From the NCBI RefSeq assembly GCF_047948215.1, contig NC_134457.1, forward strand, positions 14,420,626 through 14,484,625: DNA of 64,000 nt. The letters are read 5' to 3'. Positions 49,541 through 59,029 of this stretch are shown in pieces. Origin of the DNA: Lycorma delicatula (taxonomy: Eukaryota > Arthropoda > Insecta > Hemiptera > Fulgoridae). Positions within the stretch are counted from its first letter, which is position 1; each line of letters opens with the position of its first letter. The position numbers and the translations under genes are program-made. The notes beneath the pieces are model-generated. The model had not been told where the DNA came from, ran no database searches, and saw only the letters and a list, made by a program, of their open reading frames with translations.

Positions 49541-51345
49541 TCCTCCTCTATTACTCATGAGACCTTGCCGTTGGTGGAGACCTAGTAGAAAACCTTGGGT
49601 TTCAGACGATATATTGCAGCTGATGGATGAACGTAGAAAATATAAGAATGCTAGTGATGAAGAAAGTAAAAGGAACTATCGGCAATTAAGAAATGCTATA
49701 AACAGGAAGTGCAAACTGGCGGAAGAAGAGTGGATTAAAGAAAAGTGTTCAGAAGTGGAAAGAGAAATGAACATTGGTAAAATAGACGGAGCATACAGGA
49801 AAGTTAAGGAAAATTTTGGGGTACATAAATTAAAATCTAATAATGTGTTAAACAAAGATGGTACACCAATATGTAATACGAAAGGTAAAGTCGATAGATG
49901 GGTGGAATCTATTGAAGAGTTATACGGAGGAAATGAATTAGAAAATGGTGTTATATTGAAAGAAGAGGAAGTTGAGGAGGATGAAATGGGAGAAACAATA
50001 CTGAGATCTGAATTTAAAAGAGCATTAAAAGATTTAAATGGCACAAAGGCTCCTGGAATAGACGGAATACCTGTAGAATTACTGCGCAGTGCAGGTGAGG
50101 AAGCGATTGATAGATTATACAAACTGGTGTGTAATATTTATGAAAAAGGGGAATTTCCGTCAGACTTCAAAAAAAGTGTTATAGTAATGATACCAAAGAA
50201 AGCAGGGGCAGATAAATGTGAAGAATACAGAACAATTAGTTTAACTAGTCATGCATCAAAAATCTTAACTAGAATTCTATACAGAAGAATTGAGAGGAGA
50301 GTGGAAGAAGTGTTAGGAGAAGACCAATTTGGTTTCAGGAAAAGTATAGGGACAAGGGAAGCAATTTTAGGCCTCAGATTAATAGTAGAAGGAAGATTAA
50401 AGAAAAACAAACCGACATACTTGGCGTTTATAGACCTAGAAAAGGCATTCGATAACGTAGACTGGAATAAAATGCTCAGCATTTTAAAAAAGTTAGGGTT
50501 CAAATACAGAGATAGAAGAACAATCGCTAACATGTACAGGAACCAAACAGCAACAGTAACAATTGAAGAACATAAGAAAGAAGCCGTAATAAGAAAGGGA
50601 GTCCGACAAGGATGTTCCCTATCTCCGATACTTTTTAATCTTTACGTGGATCTAGCAGTTAATGATGTTAAAGAACAATTTAGATTCGGAGTAACAGTAA
50701 AAGGTGAAAAGATAAAGATGCTACGATTTGCTGATGATATAGTAATTCTAGCCGAGAATAAAAAGGATTTAGAAGAAACAATGAACAGCATAGATGAAGT
50801 CCTACGCAAGAACTATCACATGAAAATAAACAAGAATAAAACAAAAGTAATGAAATGTAGTAGAAATAACAAAGATGGACCATTGAATGTGAAAATAGGA
50901 GGAGAAAAGATTATGGAGGTAGAAGAATTTTGTTATTTGGGAAGTAGAATTACTGAAGATGGACGAAGCAGGAGCGATATAAAATGCCGAATAGCACAAG
51001 CGAAACGAGCCTTCAGTAAGAAATATAATTTGTTTACATCAAAAATTAATTTAAATGTCAGGAAAAGATTTTTCAAAGTATATGTTAGGAGCGTCGCTTT
51101 ATATGGAAGTGAAACTTGGACGATCGGAGTATCTGAGAAGAAAAGATTAGAAGCTTTTGAAATGTGGTCCTACAGGAGAATGTTAAAAATCAGATGGGTG
51201 GATAAAGTGACAAATGAAGAGGTGTTACGGCAAATAGATGAAGAAAGATGCATTTGGAGAAATATAGCTAAAGGAAATGAAACGACTAGCACTAGATAGG
51301 GAATCTTGGAGAGCTGCATCAAACCAGTCAAATGACTGAAGACAA
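49541..51345 (+). mobile_element. LINE copy C, internally deleted
   Basis: Keeps the family 5' end (TCCTCCTCTATTACTCATGA) but after about 35 bp jumps to the equivalent of copy A position ~12320, removing most of the 5' leader and the whole endonuclease. A second deletion near 51273 removes about 150 bp before the 3' tail. Both element ends are retained, so this is not a simple 5' truncation. Confidence 0.85.
49557..51299 (+). CDS. Intact LINE reverse transcriptase ORF lacking endonuclease
   Basis: An uninterrupted 580-codon frame. The ATG comes from the element's 5' leader and is fused in frame to the reverse transcriptase by the deletion. It keeps KAPGIDGIPVELL, the IPKKAGADKCEEYR finger region, DQFGFRKS, FIDLEKAFDNVDW, RQGCSLSP and the catalytic FADD at residues 391-394. 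The later KINKNKTKVMKC and FCYLGSRI blocks are also present. The last ~70 residues of the family protein are deleted. It copies RNA into DNA in family members, but without endonuclease it could not nick target DNA itself. Whether it is expressed is unknown. No nonsense mutations separate it from function, unlike copy A. Confidence 0.8.
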   Translation: MRPCRWWRPSRKPWVSDDILQLMDERRKYKNASDEESKRNYRQLRNAINRKCKLAEEEWIKEKCSEVEREMNIGKIDGAYRKVKENFGVHKLKSNNVLNKDGTPICNTKGKVDRWVESIEELYGGNELENGVILKEEEVEEDEMGETILRSEFKRALKDLNGTKAPGIDGIPVELLRSAGEEAIDRLYKLVCNIYEKGEFPSDFKKSVIVMIPKKAGADKCEEYRTISLTSHASKILTRILYRRIERRVEEVLGEDQFGFRKSIGTREAILGLRLIVEGRLKKNKPTYLAFIDLEKAFDNVDWNKMLSILKKLGFKYRDRRTIANMYRNQTATVTIEEHKKEAVIRKGVRQGCSLSPILFNLYVDLAVNDVKEQFRFGVTVKGEKIKMLRFADDIVILAENKKDLEETMNSIDEVLRKNYHMKINKNKTKVMKCSRNNKDGPLNVKIGGEKIMEVEEFCYLGSRITEDGRSRSDIKCRIAQAKRAFSKKYNLFTSKINLNVRKRFFKVYVRSVALYGSETWTIGVSEKKRLEAFEMWSYRRMLKIRWVDKVTNEEVLRQIDEERCIWRNIAKGNETTSTR

Positions 51346-51349
51346 AAAA

Positions 51350-51920
51350 AAAAATCTTGTATGAAAACCATTTTAAAATTTAAAATTACATAACCATATT
51401 TTAATTTATAACTAAGTAATTTACTGAATGAATAATAAAATTCGTTAATCTATTATTATTGATAACTAATAGTTATTTAAACAGTCATGTACAACAAAAC
51501 CATCTTAAAATGTTAACCTCTGTTAATCAGCGTTATCATTATTTTACAATAATGTACAACTAGTATACAATAGACTGCATAGAACAGCTACGATCAATTG
51601 GCGTCTGAATTCCTTGTTCGTGTACTTATACCTTGTTACAGCTCGGAATTATCAGTAAAGGGTGTATTGTTGAAACCAAACCGATAACGAATAGTGGCTA
51701 GGATACCAATATAAAGGAGAGATTGTACAGTACATTGTCGAGTGTTATCTGTCCGACAAAGAATGTTGAGAAATTTCACGCGTAAAAAATTCTTATAATT
51801 GCAATTTATTTACTCTTAAATAACTTACTACATACAAAATAAGTAAAATATTTGTTATAACCAATAATTCTGATTCAAATATAAAATTTAGAATAATTAT
51901 TAAATATTTATTATATAAAA
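51350..51920. other. AT-rich non-coding DNA, no gene seen
   Basis: Slightly richer composition at 51590-51780, no recognisable frame. Confidence 0.5.
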
Positions 51921-51922
51921 TA

Positions 51923-53273
51923 CAGAGTGATTTTTTAGTCCTGTTACACAATTTTAAATGAAATTTAAGAAAGGGAAATTTAGGGGGAATAAAAAATGTA
52001 TTTGTTACATACAAAAGAGATTTAATAAAAAGCTATTACTTACATAATTGTTAAAGAATATGCTCAAAATGCCCACCCCTTGCGGTCATACACCCACGGA
52101 CTCTTTTCAACATATTAGCAGAAACCTTTTTAAGAGTTGCATTGGAAATAGTCGTGATTAAGTCTGTAATATTGACTTTAAGTTCATCGATAGTGTGAGG
52201 GGATTGTTTTTGAAGGCCTCGGACTTAATATAGCCCCACAAAAAGTAGTCAGGAGATATGAGGTCTGGGTACCTTGGAGGCCATAAGCCCTTGCTTATTA
52301 TTCGATCATCAAAGAACTCTTGCAGAAAATCCACGGTTTCTCGAGACGTGTGGCATGTAGCGCCGTCTTGCTGAAACCAGCAATACCGTTCTTGAGGTTC
52401 GAGGAGGGACAAAAATTGGCGCACAATAATCCTGTATACTTCACCATTTACTGTTTGTTCGAAGAATACGGGTCGGGCTATACGATGACGAGATATCGCA
52501 CACCACACGCCAATTTTTTCAGGATGCAAAGATTCGTCCTGTAAAGCGTTAGGATTTTCAACCGCCCAAATTCGACAGTTTTTATTGTTCACATAACCAT
52601 CGATATGGATCCAAGCTTTATCACTAAAGAATACTGTGTTTAAAAATTCGATTCCGTTATCATTTACGAGAGACCTAAACCGACGGCAATATTTCAATCG
52701 CTTGTTTAGATCTGGAGGCTGAAGTTCTTGGACTAATCGTACGCGATATGGATATAATTTACATTTTTTAGCGGCTTTCTCGAACATGACAAACCGACTT
52801 GCATGGAAAGTTTTCCTAAACTTTTCCGTGGAGAATTGAGCTATCTTGTTTTCACATTCTCTAAAACGTCATCTGTCAAGCGAGTCGGTCGACCGCTACG
52901 TTTTCTGTCGCAAACATCGCTACGTTTTCCTGTCTCTCGAAATCGGTTTGCTAGCCTAGAAATTGACATTTTTTCTGGCGGAGGAACACCAACAAATTTA
53001 ATTTGTAATGATTCTTTTACATTTGGGTTCTATTTCGGAGCAAAATATTGTTCAAGAATGAAAACTCGTTGTTCTATGATAAAAGACATTCTGTTCGTAA
53101 CACGACCGGAAACGGCACAAAAGTTTACGCAGCTCAAGGAGAATCAACTCGCACTGCCGTATCTATACCGGTTAAGTAGCGCTACCAACAACTTCGTGTC
53201 ACAAAATTTCCCTTTCATAGAAAAAAATTACCAGGCATTAACAATTGGGTAACAGGACTAAAAAATCACTCTG
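51923..53273 (-). mobile_element. Tc1/mariner-type element, copy 2
   Basis: Same family, orientation and length (1351 bp) as 38386-39737. It has CAGAGTGATTTTTTAGTCCT ends and TA on each side (51921-51922 and 53274-53275). The DDE part is open over 52158-52787. FFSDKAW holds the first Asp, QQDGATCHTS the second and SPDYFLWG the third. The N-terminal helix-turn-helix part is broken by a small duplication and frameshift near 52900-52930 and by a deletion near 52785. A 38-bp palindrome starts at its right junction. Confidence 0.9.
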
Positions 53274-53311
53274 TATAAACTGCTTACCAATATATTGGTA
53301 AGCAGTTTATA
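53274..53311. repeat. Perfect 38-bp palindrome abutting the transposon end
   Basis: Two 19-base arms, TATAAACTGCTTACCAATA and its exact complement, meet with no spacer. The first two bases are the transposon's TA target site. Confidence 0.95.
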
Positions 53312-53831
53312 TTGTATAATAACTGTATTTTATCAACGATGCCATGTTTGAAAAAAACTTATTAAATATTTATATAAAATTAAGTAGTAAGATTATAATT
53401 GCATAATCGATAATAAAGTTTATATAAAAATTATTTTCTTCGAATACTTACAAAAGGAAACTAGCTTACACTTTTATCAATCAATAATGAAAGCTTGACC
53501 CCTATTCAAAACGAACTGGCCGAACAGTTTCTCGTGCTTGATAATAAGAAAAGAACATTTTCAAACGAAATATTCTTATGATGCAATCTACGCAACACGA
53601 CGCATTGTTACCGCATATACATTTCCAATCTTTTCGCGAACTCTTTTTAAAAGTTATTGAACACTATCTCTTTGGAACGGAACGCAAGGATATCGGGAGA
53701 TTTATGTATCTCCTTACCAATTGCAACACCTGGACAAAAGTCCCTTGCTGCTACGTCATTCTTTAATCGGACGGGTAAATATTTAATGGGTAATATTTAA
53801 TTTAGTTATAGTTATTTTATTTTCTCCCTCT
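53312..53831. other. Non-coding DNA, no gene seen
   Basis: Mixed composition at 53490-53770 with a 62-codon frame that I cannot support. Confidence 0.45.
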
Positions 53832-54935
53832 ATGAATCATGACACCTTGCTGATGGTGACGGGGCTCGAGTGCTCAGTGATACAGAGTAGCTGGATCGAA
53901 GGTGCAACCGTATCGGAGAGGTATCTGTTGAGAGCCAGATTAAGGAATGATTCCTGAAAGAGGGCAGCAGCTCTTACAGTAATTATTAAGGGCGTAGATC
54001 AGGAGGGCGTAAACGGCCAAATCAACATCAGTCATTCTTCTGAGTTCTGCGCATCCTGACCCCGTAGAGAAAGACACTCTCCATGTGGCAGTTTTGGTCG
54101 CCACGCCACCCTCTCCGTACTTAGCCGTCGGTGTTATAGAGAAAGAAGAGGAAGTCGAAGATGATGAAAAGGGAAATACAATACTGACATCTGAATCAAA
54201 TACGGCATTAAAAGATTTGAATGGCAGAAAGGCTCCTGGAATAGAAGTAATACCTGTAGAATTACTGCGCAGTGCAGGTGAGGAAGCGATAAATAGATTA
54301 TATAAACTATTGTGAAATATTTACAAAAAAGGGGAAGTTCCGTCAGACTTCAAAAAGAATGTTATAATCATAATACCAAAGAAAGCAGGAGCAGATAAAT
54401 ATGAAGAATACAGAACAATTAGCTTAATTACTCACGCATCAAAAATCTTAACTAGAACACTATACGGAAGAATTGAGAGCAGAGTGGAAGATGTGTTAGG
54501 AGAAGACCAATTTGGTTTCAGAAAATGTATAGGCATAAGGGAAGCAATTTTAGCGCTCAGATTAATAGCAGAAAGAAGATTAAAGAAAAACAAACCAACA
54601 TATATAGCATTTATAAACTTAGAAAATGCTTTTGATAACGTAGACGGGAATAAAATGTTAAGCATTTAAAAAAAATTATGGTTCAAGTATAGAGATAAAA
54701 GAACAATTGCTTACATTTATAGGAACCAAACTACAAAGGATCCTGGAATAGTCGATTTGATATTGGAGGGATAGGTAGCTAGGAAAAATTGTGCAGGCAG
54801 GCATAGTTTGGAATATGTAAAACAGATTGTTATGGATGTAGGATGTAAGGGGTTTCCCGAAATGAAACGACTAGCACTAGACAGGGAGAGCTGCATCAAA
54901 CCAGTCAAATGACTGGAAGACATTTGAATAAAAAA
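53832..54935 (+). pseudogene. LINE copy D, two internal deletions and a foreign junction piece
   Basis: The first ~210 bp match the copy A leader (10974-11200). About 75 bp with no match in copy A follow (TCCTGACCCCGTAGAGAAAG onward). The element resumes at the equivalent of copy A 12690. Near 54733 it jumps from the equivalent of 13285 to about 14046 and continues to the 3' tail. The reverse transcriptase keeps FGFRKCIG and a changed FINLENAFDNVD, in which the catalytic Asp is Asn. The FADD region is deleted. Confidence 0.85.
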
Positions 54936-55680
54936 AAATAAATATTTATTTTGTTTTATTTATAGACGGAATTAATTATTCGTTCCGATCCTTTAGACCG
55001 TTTGAGTATTCACCGATGCTGACCTTGAGAGACAAGCCGCATGTGTCTTCGTTCTTCCAGTGAGATTCCTGTTCAGTCTGTCCCCTGAAGTTCTTTCGGT
55101 GCTAAAGCCTTCCGGCCCAGCAGAATACGCCTCTTGAGGGCCGTAGTTATCGGAGGATGCAACTCACTTCCTTCGCCGAGGAAGTCGCATGTGATGGCAG
55201 TGACGTAATTGTAGCTCTCTTAAGGTCAAAAGATATTTAAAAAACTTTTCGGGTGTAAAACATCTCAGTTGTCAGCGGTTACCGATGTATTAACTCGTTC
55301 GTATGCAATTCGAAAAGGCGAAATACAATAAAAGTGATTTTGAAATTTTTCAAGCGTTATATTTTGAGAAAGATCTTCAGGACCATGGCGAAAGTTTAAG
55401 TTAACCGTTATAAAACTCGAGGGAAAATTGAACTTATCTTACTTTTATCGAACTTATCTTATTTTTCGTCCTTTGGCGTTTTTCTCTTCTTTACGCAGTC
55501 CGTTGATTTTTTTTTTGCATACATTAACGAACTTTAATTAGTGCTATAATATTTATAATAATAAATAATACCTAATAATTACCAACACAAAACAAATTAA
55601 ACGGCTATGTCAACTAATATTATTTTCTAAATAAAAATTAACTTCCGGTATTAATATTAGCTGATATTTATAACTTGTTT
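54936..55680. other. Unassigned DNA with a GC-richer block
   Basis: Bases 55000-55260 are clearly richer in GC than their surroundings. On the minus strand the block gives a short open stretch with ALKRRILLGRKALAPKEL, which vaguely resembles a LINE C-terminal segment. That is not enough to assign it. Confidence 0.3.
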
Positions 55681-55834
55681 GTTTTTTTAATCTCCGGGCC
55701 CACCGTTAGATATTGCTTCAGAGGATGAGATGAATGATTTGTAGCGTGTGTGAAATTCCATGCCTGACCGGGATTTGAACCCGGGACCTCCGGATGAAAG
55801 GCTGATACGCTATCACTCGCGGCATGGAGGCCGG
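55681..55834 (-). mobile_element. SINE with the second tRNA-type head and the shared tail
   Basis: On the minus strand a tRNA-like head (55759-55834) with B box GGGTTCAAATCCC joins a short body. It ends in the tail also seen in the 5637-5919 family (CTGAAGCAATATCTAACGGT, then an A-rich run). Two unrelated heads on one tail suggest both SINEs use the same LINE partner. Confidence 0.65.
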
Positions 55835-55939
55835 CGATATTTGTTAATTATCGTAAATGAAACAAATCAGCAGGAAGTACTTACTTAAAAAATCTGATGT
55901 GGGCACCACATGATTTCCTTGTTCGCCTATTATAGTACA

Positions 55940-56119
55940 TTTTTTTTTTGTTTTCAGTCATTTGACTGGTTTGATGCAGCTCTCCAAGATTCCCTATCTA
56001 GTGCTAGTCGTTTTATTTCGGTATACCTCCTACATCCTACATCCCTAACAATTTGTTTTACATATTCCAAACGTTGCCTGCCTGCACAATTTTTTCCTTC
56101 TACTTGACCCTCTAATATG
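55940..56119 (-). mobile_element. LINE 3' end, 5'-truncated, minus strand
   Basis: The complement of the last ~170 bp of the copy A family, with poly-T at the left representing the A tail, then GTCATTTGACTGGTTTGATG. It covers part of the C-terminal coding region and the 3' UTR. Confidence 0.85.
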
Positions 56120-56129
56120 ATAACTGCAT

Positions 56130-56731
56130 AAAATTTTATTTCATTAATAACTTCTGATATTTTTTCATATTTTTTTGTTGCTATAATTGATTTATTATTT
56201 ATTGTAAAACGTTTTTTACAATCAGAGGTTAATATTTATTAATAAATCAATATATTTAAATTAAAAAAATAAGTTCAAAAAGGAGATGAAGTCGGATTCG
56301 AACCGATGTACCTTCTCCTTGTAAGATAAAAATATTTCATTAATTAAAATCTTATTTGGCTATAACTCTGGAACCAATGAAAATAACTACCACTTATGAT
56401 ATATCGTTGAAAATATCTCAATAAGGGCTTATTAAGAAAAACTCTCAAATCCAATTTTTTTGGATTTGAGGTTTTTTGGACACTTGTGGTCCAGTAGATT
56501 GCAATCAAATTGGAGGTGCACAACTATATGTTACAACAATCCTAAATTAAAAATTTCAACATTTTATGGCTAATCGTTTTTGAGTTATGTGAGATAAATA
56601 TGTACGTACAGACATCACGCCGAAACTAGTCAAAATGGATTCAGGGATGGTCAAAATGGATATTTCCGTTGAAATCTGAAAACCGAAACTTTTCGCGATC
56701 ACAATCCTTCATTTCCTTCGTACAAGGAAGT
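56130..56731. repeat. Composite interspersed repeat, copy 2 (inverted)
   Basis: Matches 42944-43480 in the opposite orientation. Its right end, read on the complement, is ACTTCCTTGTACGAAGGAAA followed by TGTGATCGCGAAAAG. The AT-rich linker (CCTCTGATTGTAAAAAACG on the complement) is also shared. A B-box-like GGTTCGAATCC on the complement near 56290-56300 lies at the border between the two parts. Confidence 0.75.
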
Positions 56732-56774
56732 AAAAATATATTTCAAATTTTTTCGAGTAAATCAAATATTAATT

Positions 56775-57150
56775 TAAAGTTCGGTATTGTATGCATTATG
56801 AATGTAAAGTATAATAAAATGGTTCATGCAGGGCGTTTTGCCTCGTTTTATTTTTAACACGATTTTTCCGTCATTGCAATTTTTAATGCTTATAATTCAA
56901 TAAGGAAGGCATTAACAGAAAATCGGGTTACACCATTGTTTTTCTTGTAAAATTTTAAATCGAAACCATGTGTCACATATCCACCTTCCTATATAAAAAT
57001 ATTAAATTTGATTCAATATGGCGGAAAGAAATTAAAAATCTACTATAACGCAGATTTTTTTTAACTATGTAGTACCTCATTTCCTTCTGCCTCTAAATAC
57101 CTCTCAGATGTGCAGTATAAAGCTGTTTACATACTTATATATCACTCTGT
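56775..57150. mobile_element. Solo terminal arm of the long-repeat Tc1/mariner element
   Basis: Homologous to the right arm of the element at 28028-29894 (TTAACACGATTTTTC, ACACCATTGTTTTTC, GATTCAATATGGC, ATAAAGCTGTTTACAT). It ends ATATATCACTCTGT before TA at 57151-57152. The rest of the element is absent. Confidence 0.75.
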
Positions 57151-57152
57151 AT

Positions 57153-58454
57153 ATAAAAATCCCATGCCACCACGGTAAAAGCCAATATCTATAGAAAAAT
57201 ACAGATTTGCCAGCGTTAGGCATTTTTATAAACAGTCATGTTTGAAGTATATAATTCAAAAGATTTATGTCTTCAGTAAAAACGCTGTCTAAAAAGAATT
57301 GAATTTAAATCTTCTTTATCCGTTTATAAAACGATTAACAAACGAACAGTTGTAAAAATAAAATATTCTAAAAGTATAATCTTTGAATTTTCGTAATTGA
57401 AATTGAACGTTATTTTAATTTATATAGATATTTTCTGCGGTTTTCCCGACATAATGAACGGTCATAGGTTTCATCACGTATCTAAATATCCGAGATGGTT
57501 TATGTTTTTAAAATCGATTTTTACATTATTCATATTAATAAATCAAAGATATATTTGGATTTTCAAGTGTAAGCAATCAGATTATTATAAGAATGTCGTA
57601 AGTGACCTGCTAGCACTCTTTTTATATTAAAAAGTAATATATCGTCACAAAATTTACGAATAAAATTAAGAAAATCTAAAAAAAAACTAAAAACATTCAA
57701 GTTGCATCTCGTCAAAATCTTAATGAGTTTCCTAATTGAAACTGGAACCTCAACTAGGTAACAACAGTGGTACGGATTGCTGACGAAAATTCCTTTTAAA
57801 ATCGAAAGCGTTTTATTGTTAAAATATCATAGACGATTTCCATTTTTAGTTAATTAAAACGAATTAATTGTAATTTCAATTGTTACATTTTTTGAGACGA
57901 TATATTGCCCTTAAGAATATAATTTAAATCCTACCCATACTTAATTCAAGTGCTTAACTCAATCGTAATATCAGAGTTATATATCTGATTAATTGTAAAT
58001 TATCTTCGTCACATGAGAATATAAATCCCTTCCCCTATTCTTATTATTTCCCTATTGTGTTCATGTAAACCGGAGTACGAAATACATCCGTAACTAGCCG
58101 AAGACTGACGGAATATTGATCTCTAAAACGTTGCCGGTTACAGCGACCATGTCGTAAAATGGAATACCTATAATAATATCTGTATAATAATATGATAGGA
58201 TATGGCATTTCAGCGAGATAAATCGAGTTATGGGTTACTATTATTAATTTTATATATTTCACATTACCCGTCTCCTAGATCCGGTAGGAGAAATAGGAAC
58301 TTAAAGCGTTAGGGATGAAATTTTAGATTAATCGTAAACGATTAAATTTCTCTTTAATGTCAATTATTCCGTGCGCAAAATTTAAAAATTTTAATTTCTC
58401 TGTATATTAAAAGTTGTACCTATAATAAAAAAAAAAAAATTTTATACAAAAAAT
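57153..58454. other. Non-coding DNA, no gene seen
   Basis: The minus-strand frame at 58044-58262 has a varied amino acid composition but no conserved motif. I cannot tell a real exon from chance. Confidence 0.4.
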
Positions 58455-59026
58455 TTACAATGAAATTGTAAACCGTACGGTAAGAGTCTCGTAGATGTCA
58501 TTTCTTCCACTAAAAAAAGACAAATTTCTATAATATAAGTAAAACTGTTTTTAACAAAATGATACTAATATAAAAAAAGGTAAAACACTACATTTCTATT
58601 ATCAAAATCTATTATTAATTTAGAATTAAAAAAAAAAAAATACTTGTTAAATATATTAACTAGACAATAGATACACAATAATCGTTGTTTAAACGTTCCA
58701 TATAATAACAAATTGTTACAAAACTTTTACCGCCCGATTTCATTTATTAAACAACGAAATCGGGCCGGTAAGAGTTTTGTAACAAATTTTTCTATTTATT
58801 GCTTATTATATGGAACGCTTAAATATTGTTTATTATCTATTATTCTATATATATTGTCTATTACATATATTTAACATACATTCTTTTTAAAAAAAAAAAT
58901 TAATTTTTTGATATCAGTATCATGTTTTAAAAACAATCTTATTTATATTACAGAAAGTTTTGTTTTTTGAACGGAAGAAATGATATCTGCGAAACTCTTA
59001 CCGTACGATTTACAATTTCATTGTAA
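58455..59026. mobile_element. Large foldback element (about 570 bp inverted repeat)
   Basis: The left end (TTACAATGAAATTGTAAACC, then GTACGGTAAGAGT) is mirrored at the right end near 58992-59026. Inner segments pair too: ACGTTCCATATAATAA with TTATTATATGGAACG, and CCCGATTTC with GAAATCGGG around a short loop near 58733-58765. It has no coding capacity. I did not find a convincing target-site duplication. Confidence 0.8.
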
Positions 59027-59029
59027 TAT

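Noticed and set aside
58044..58262. Minus-strand frame with varied composition (FRDQYSVSLRLVTDVFRTP) as a possible exon
   Set aside because: There are candidate splice sites, but such sites are common in AT-rich DNA, and I recognise no homologous motif.
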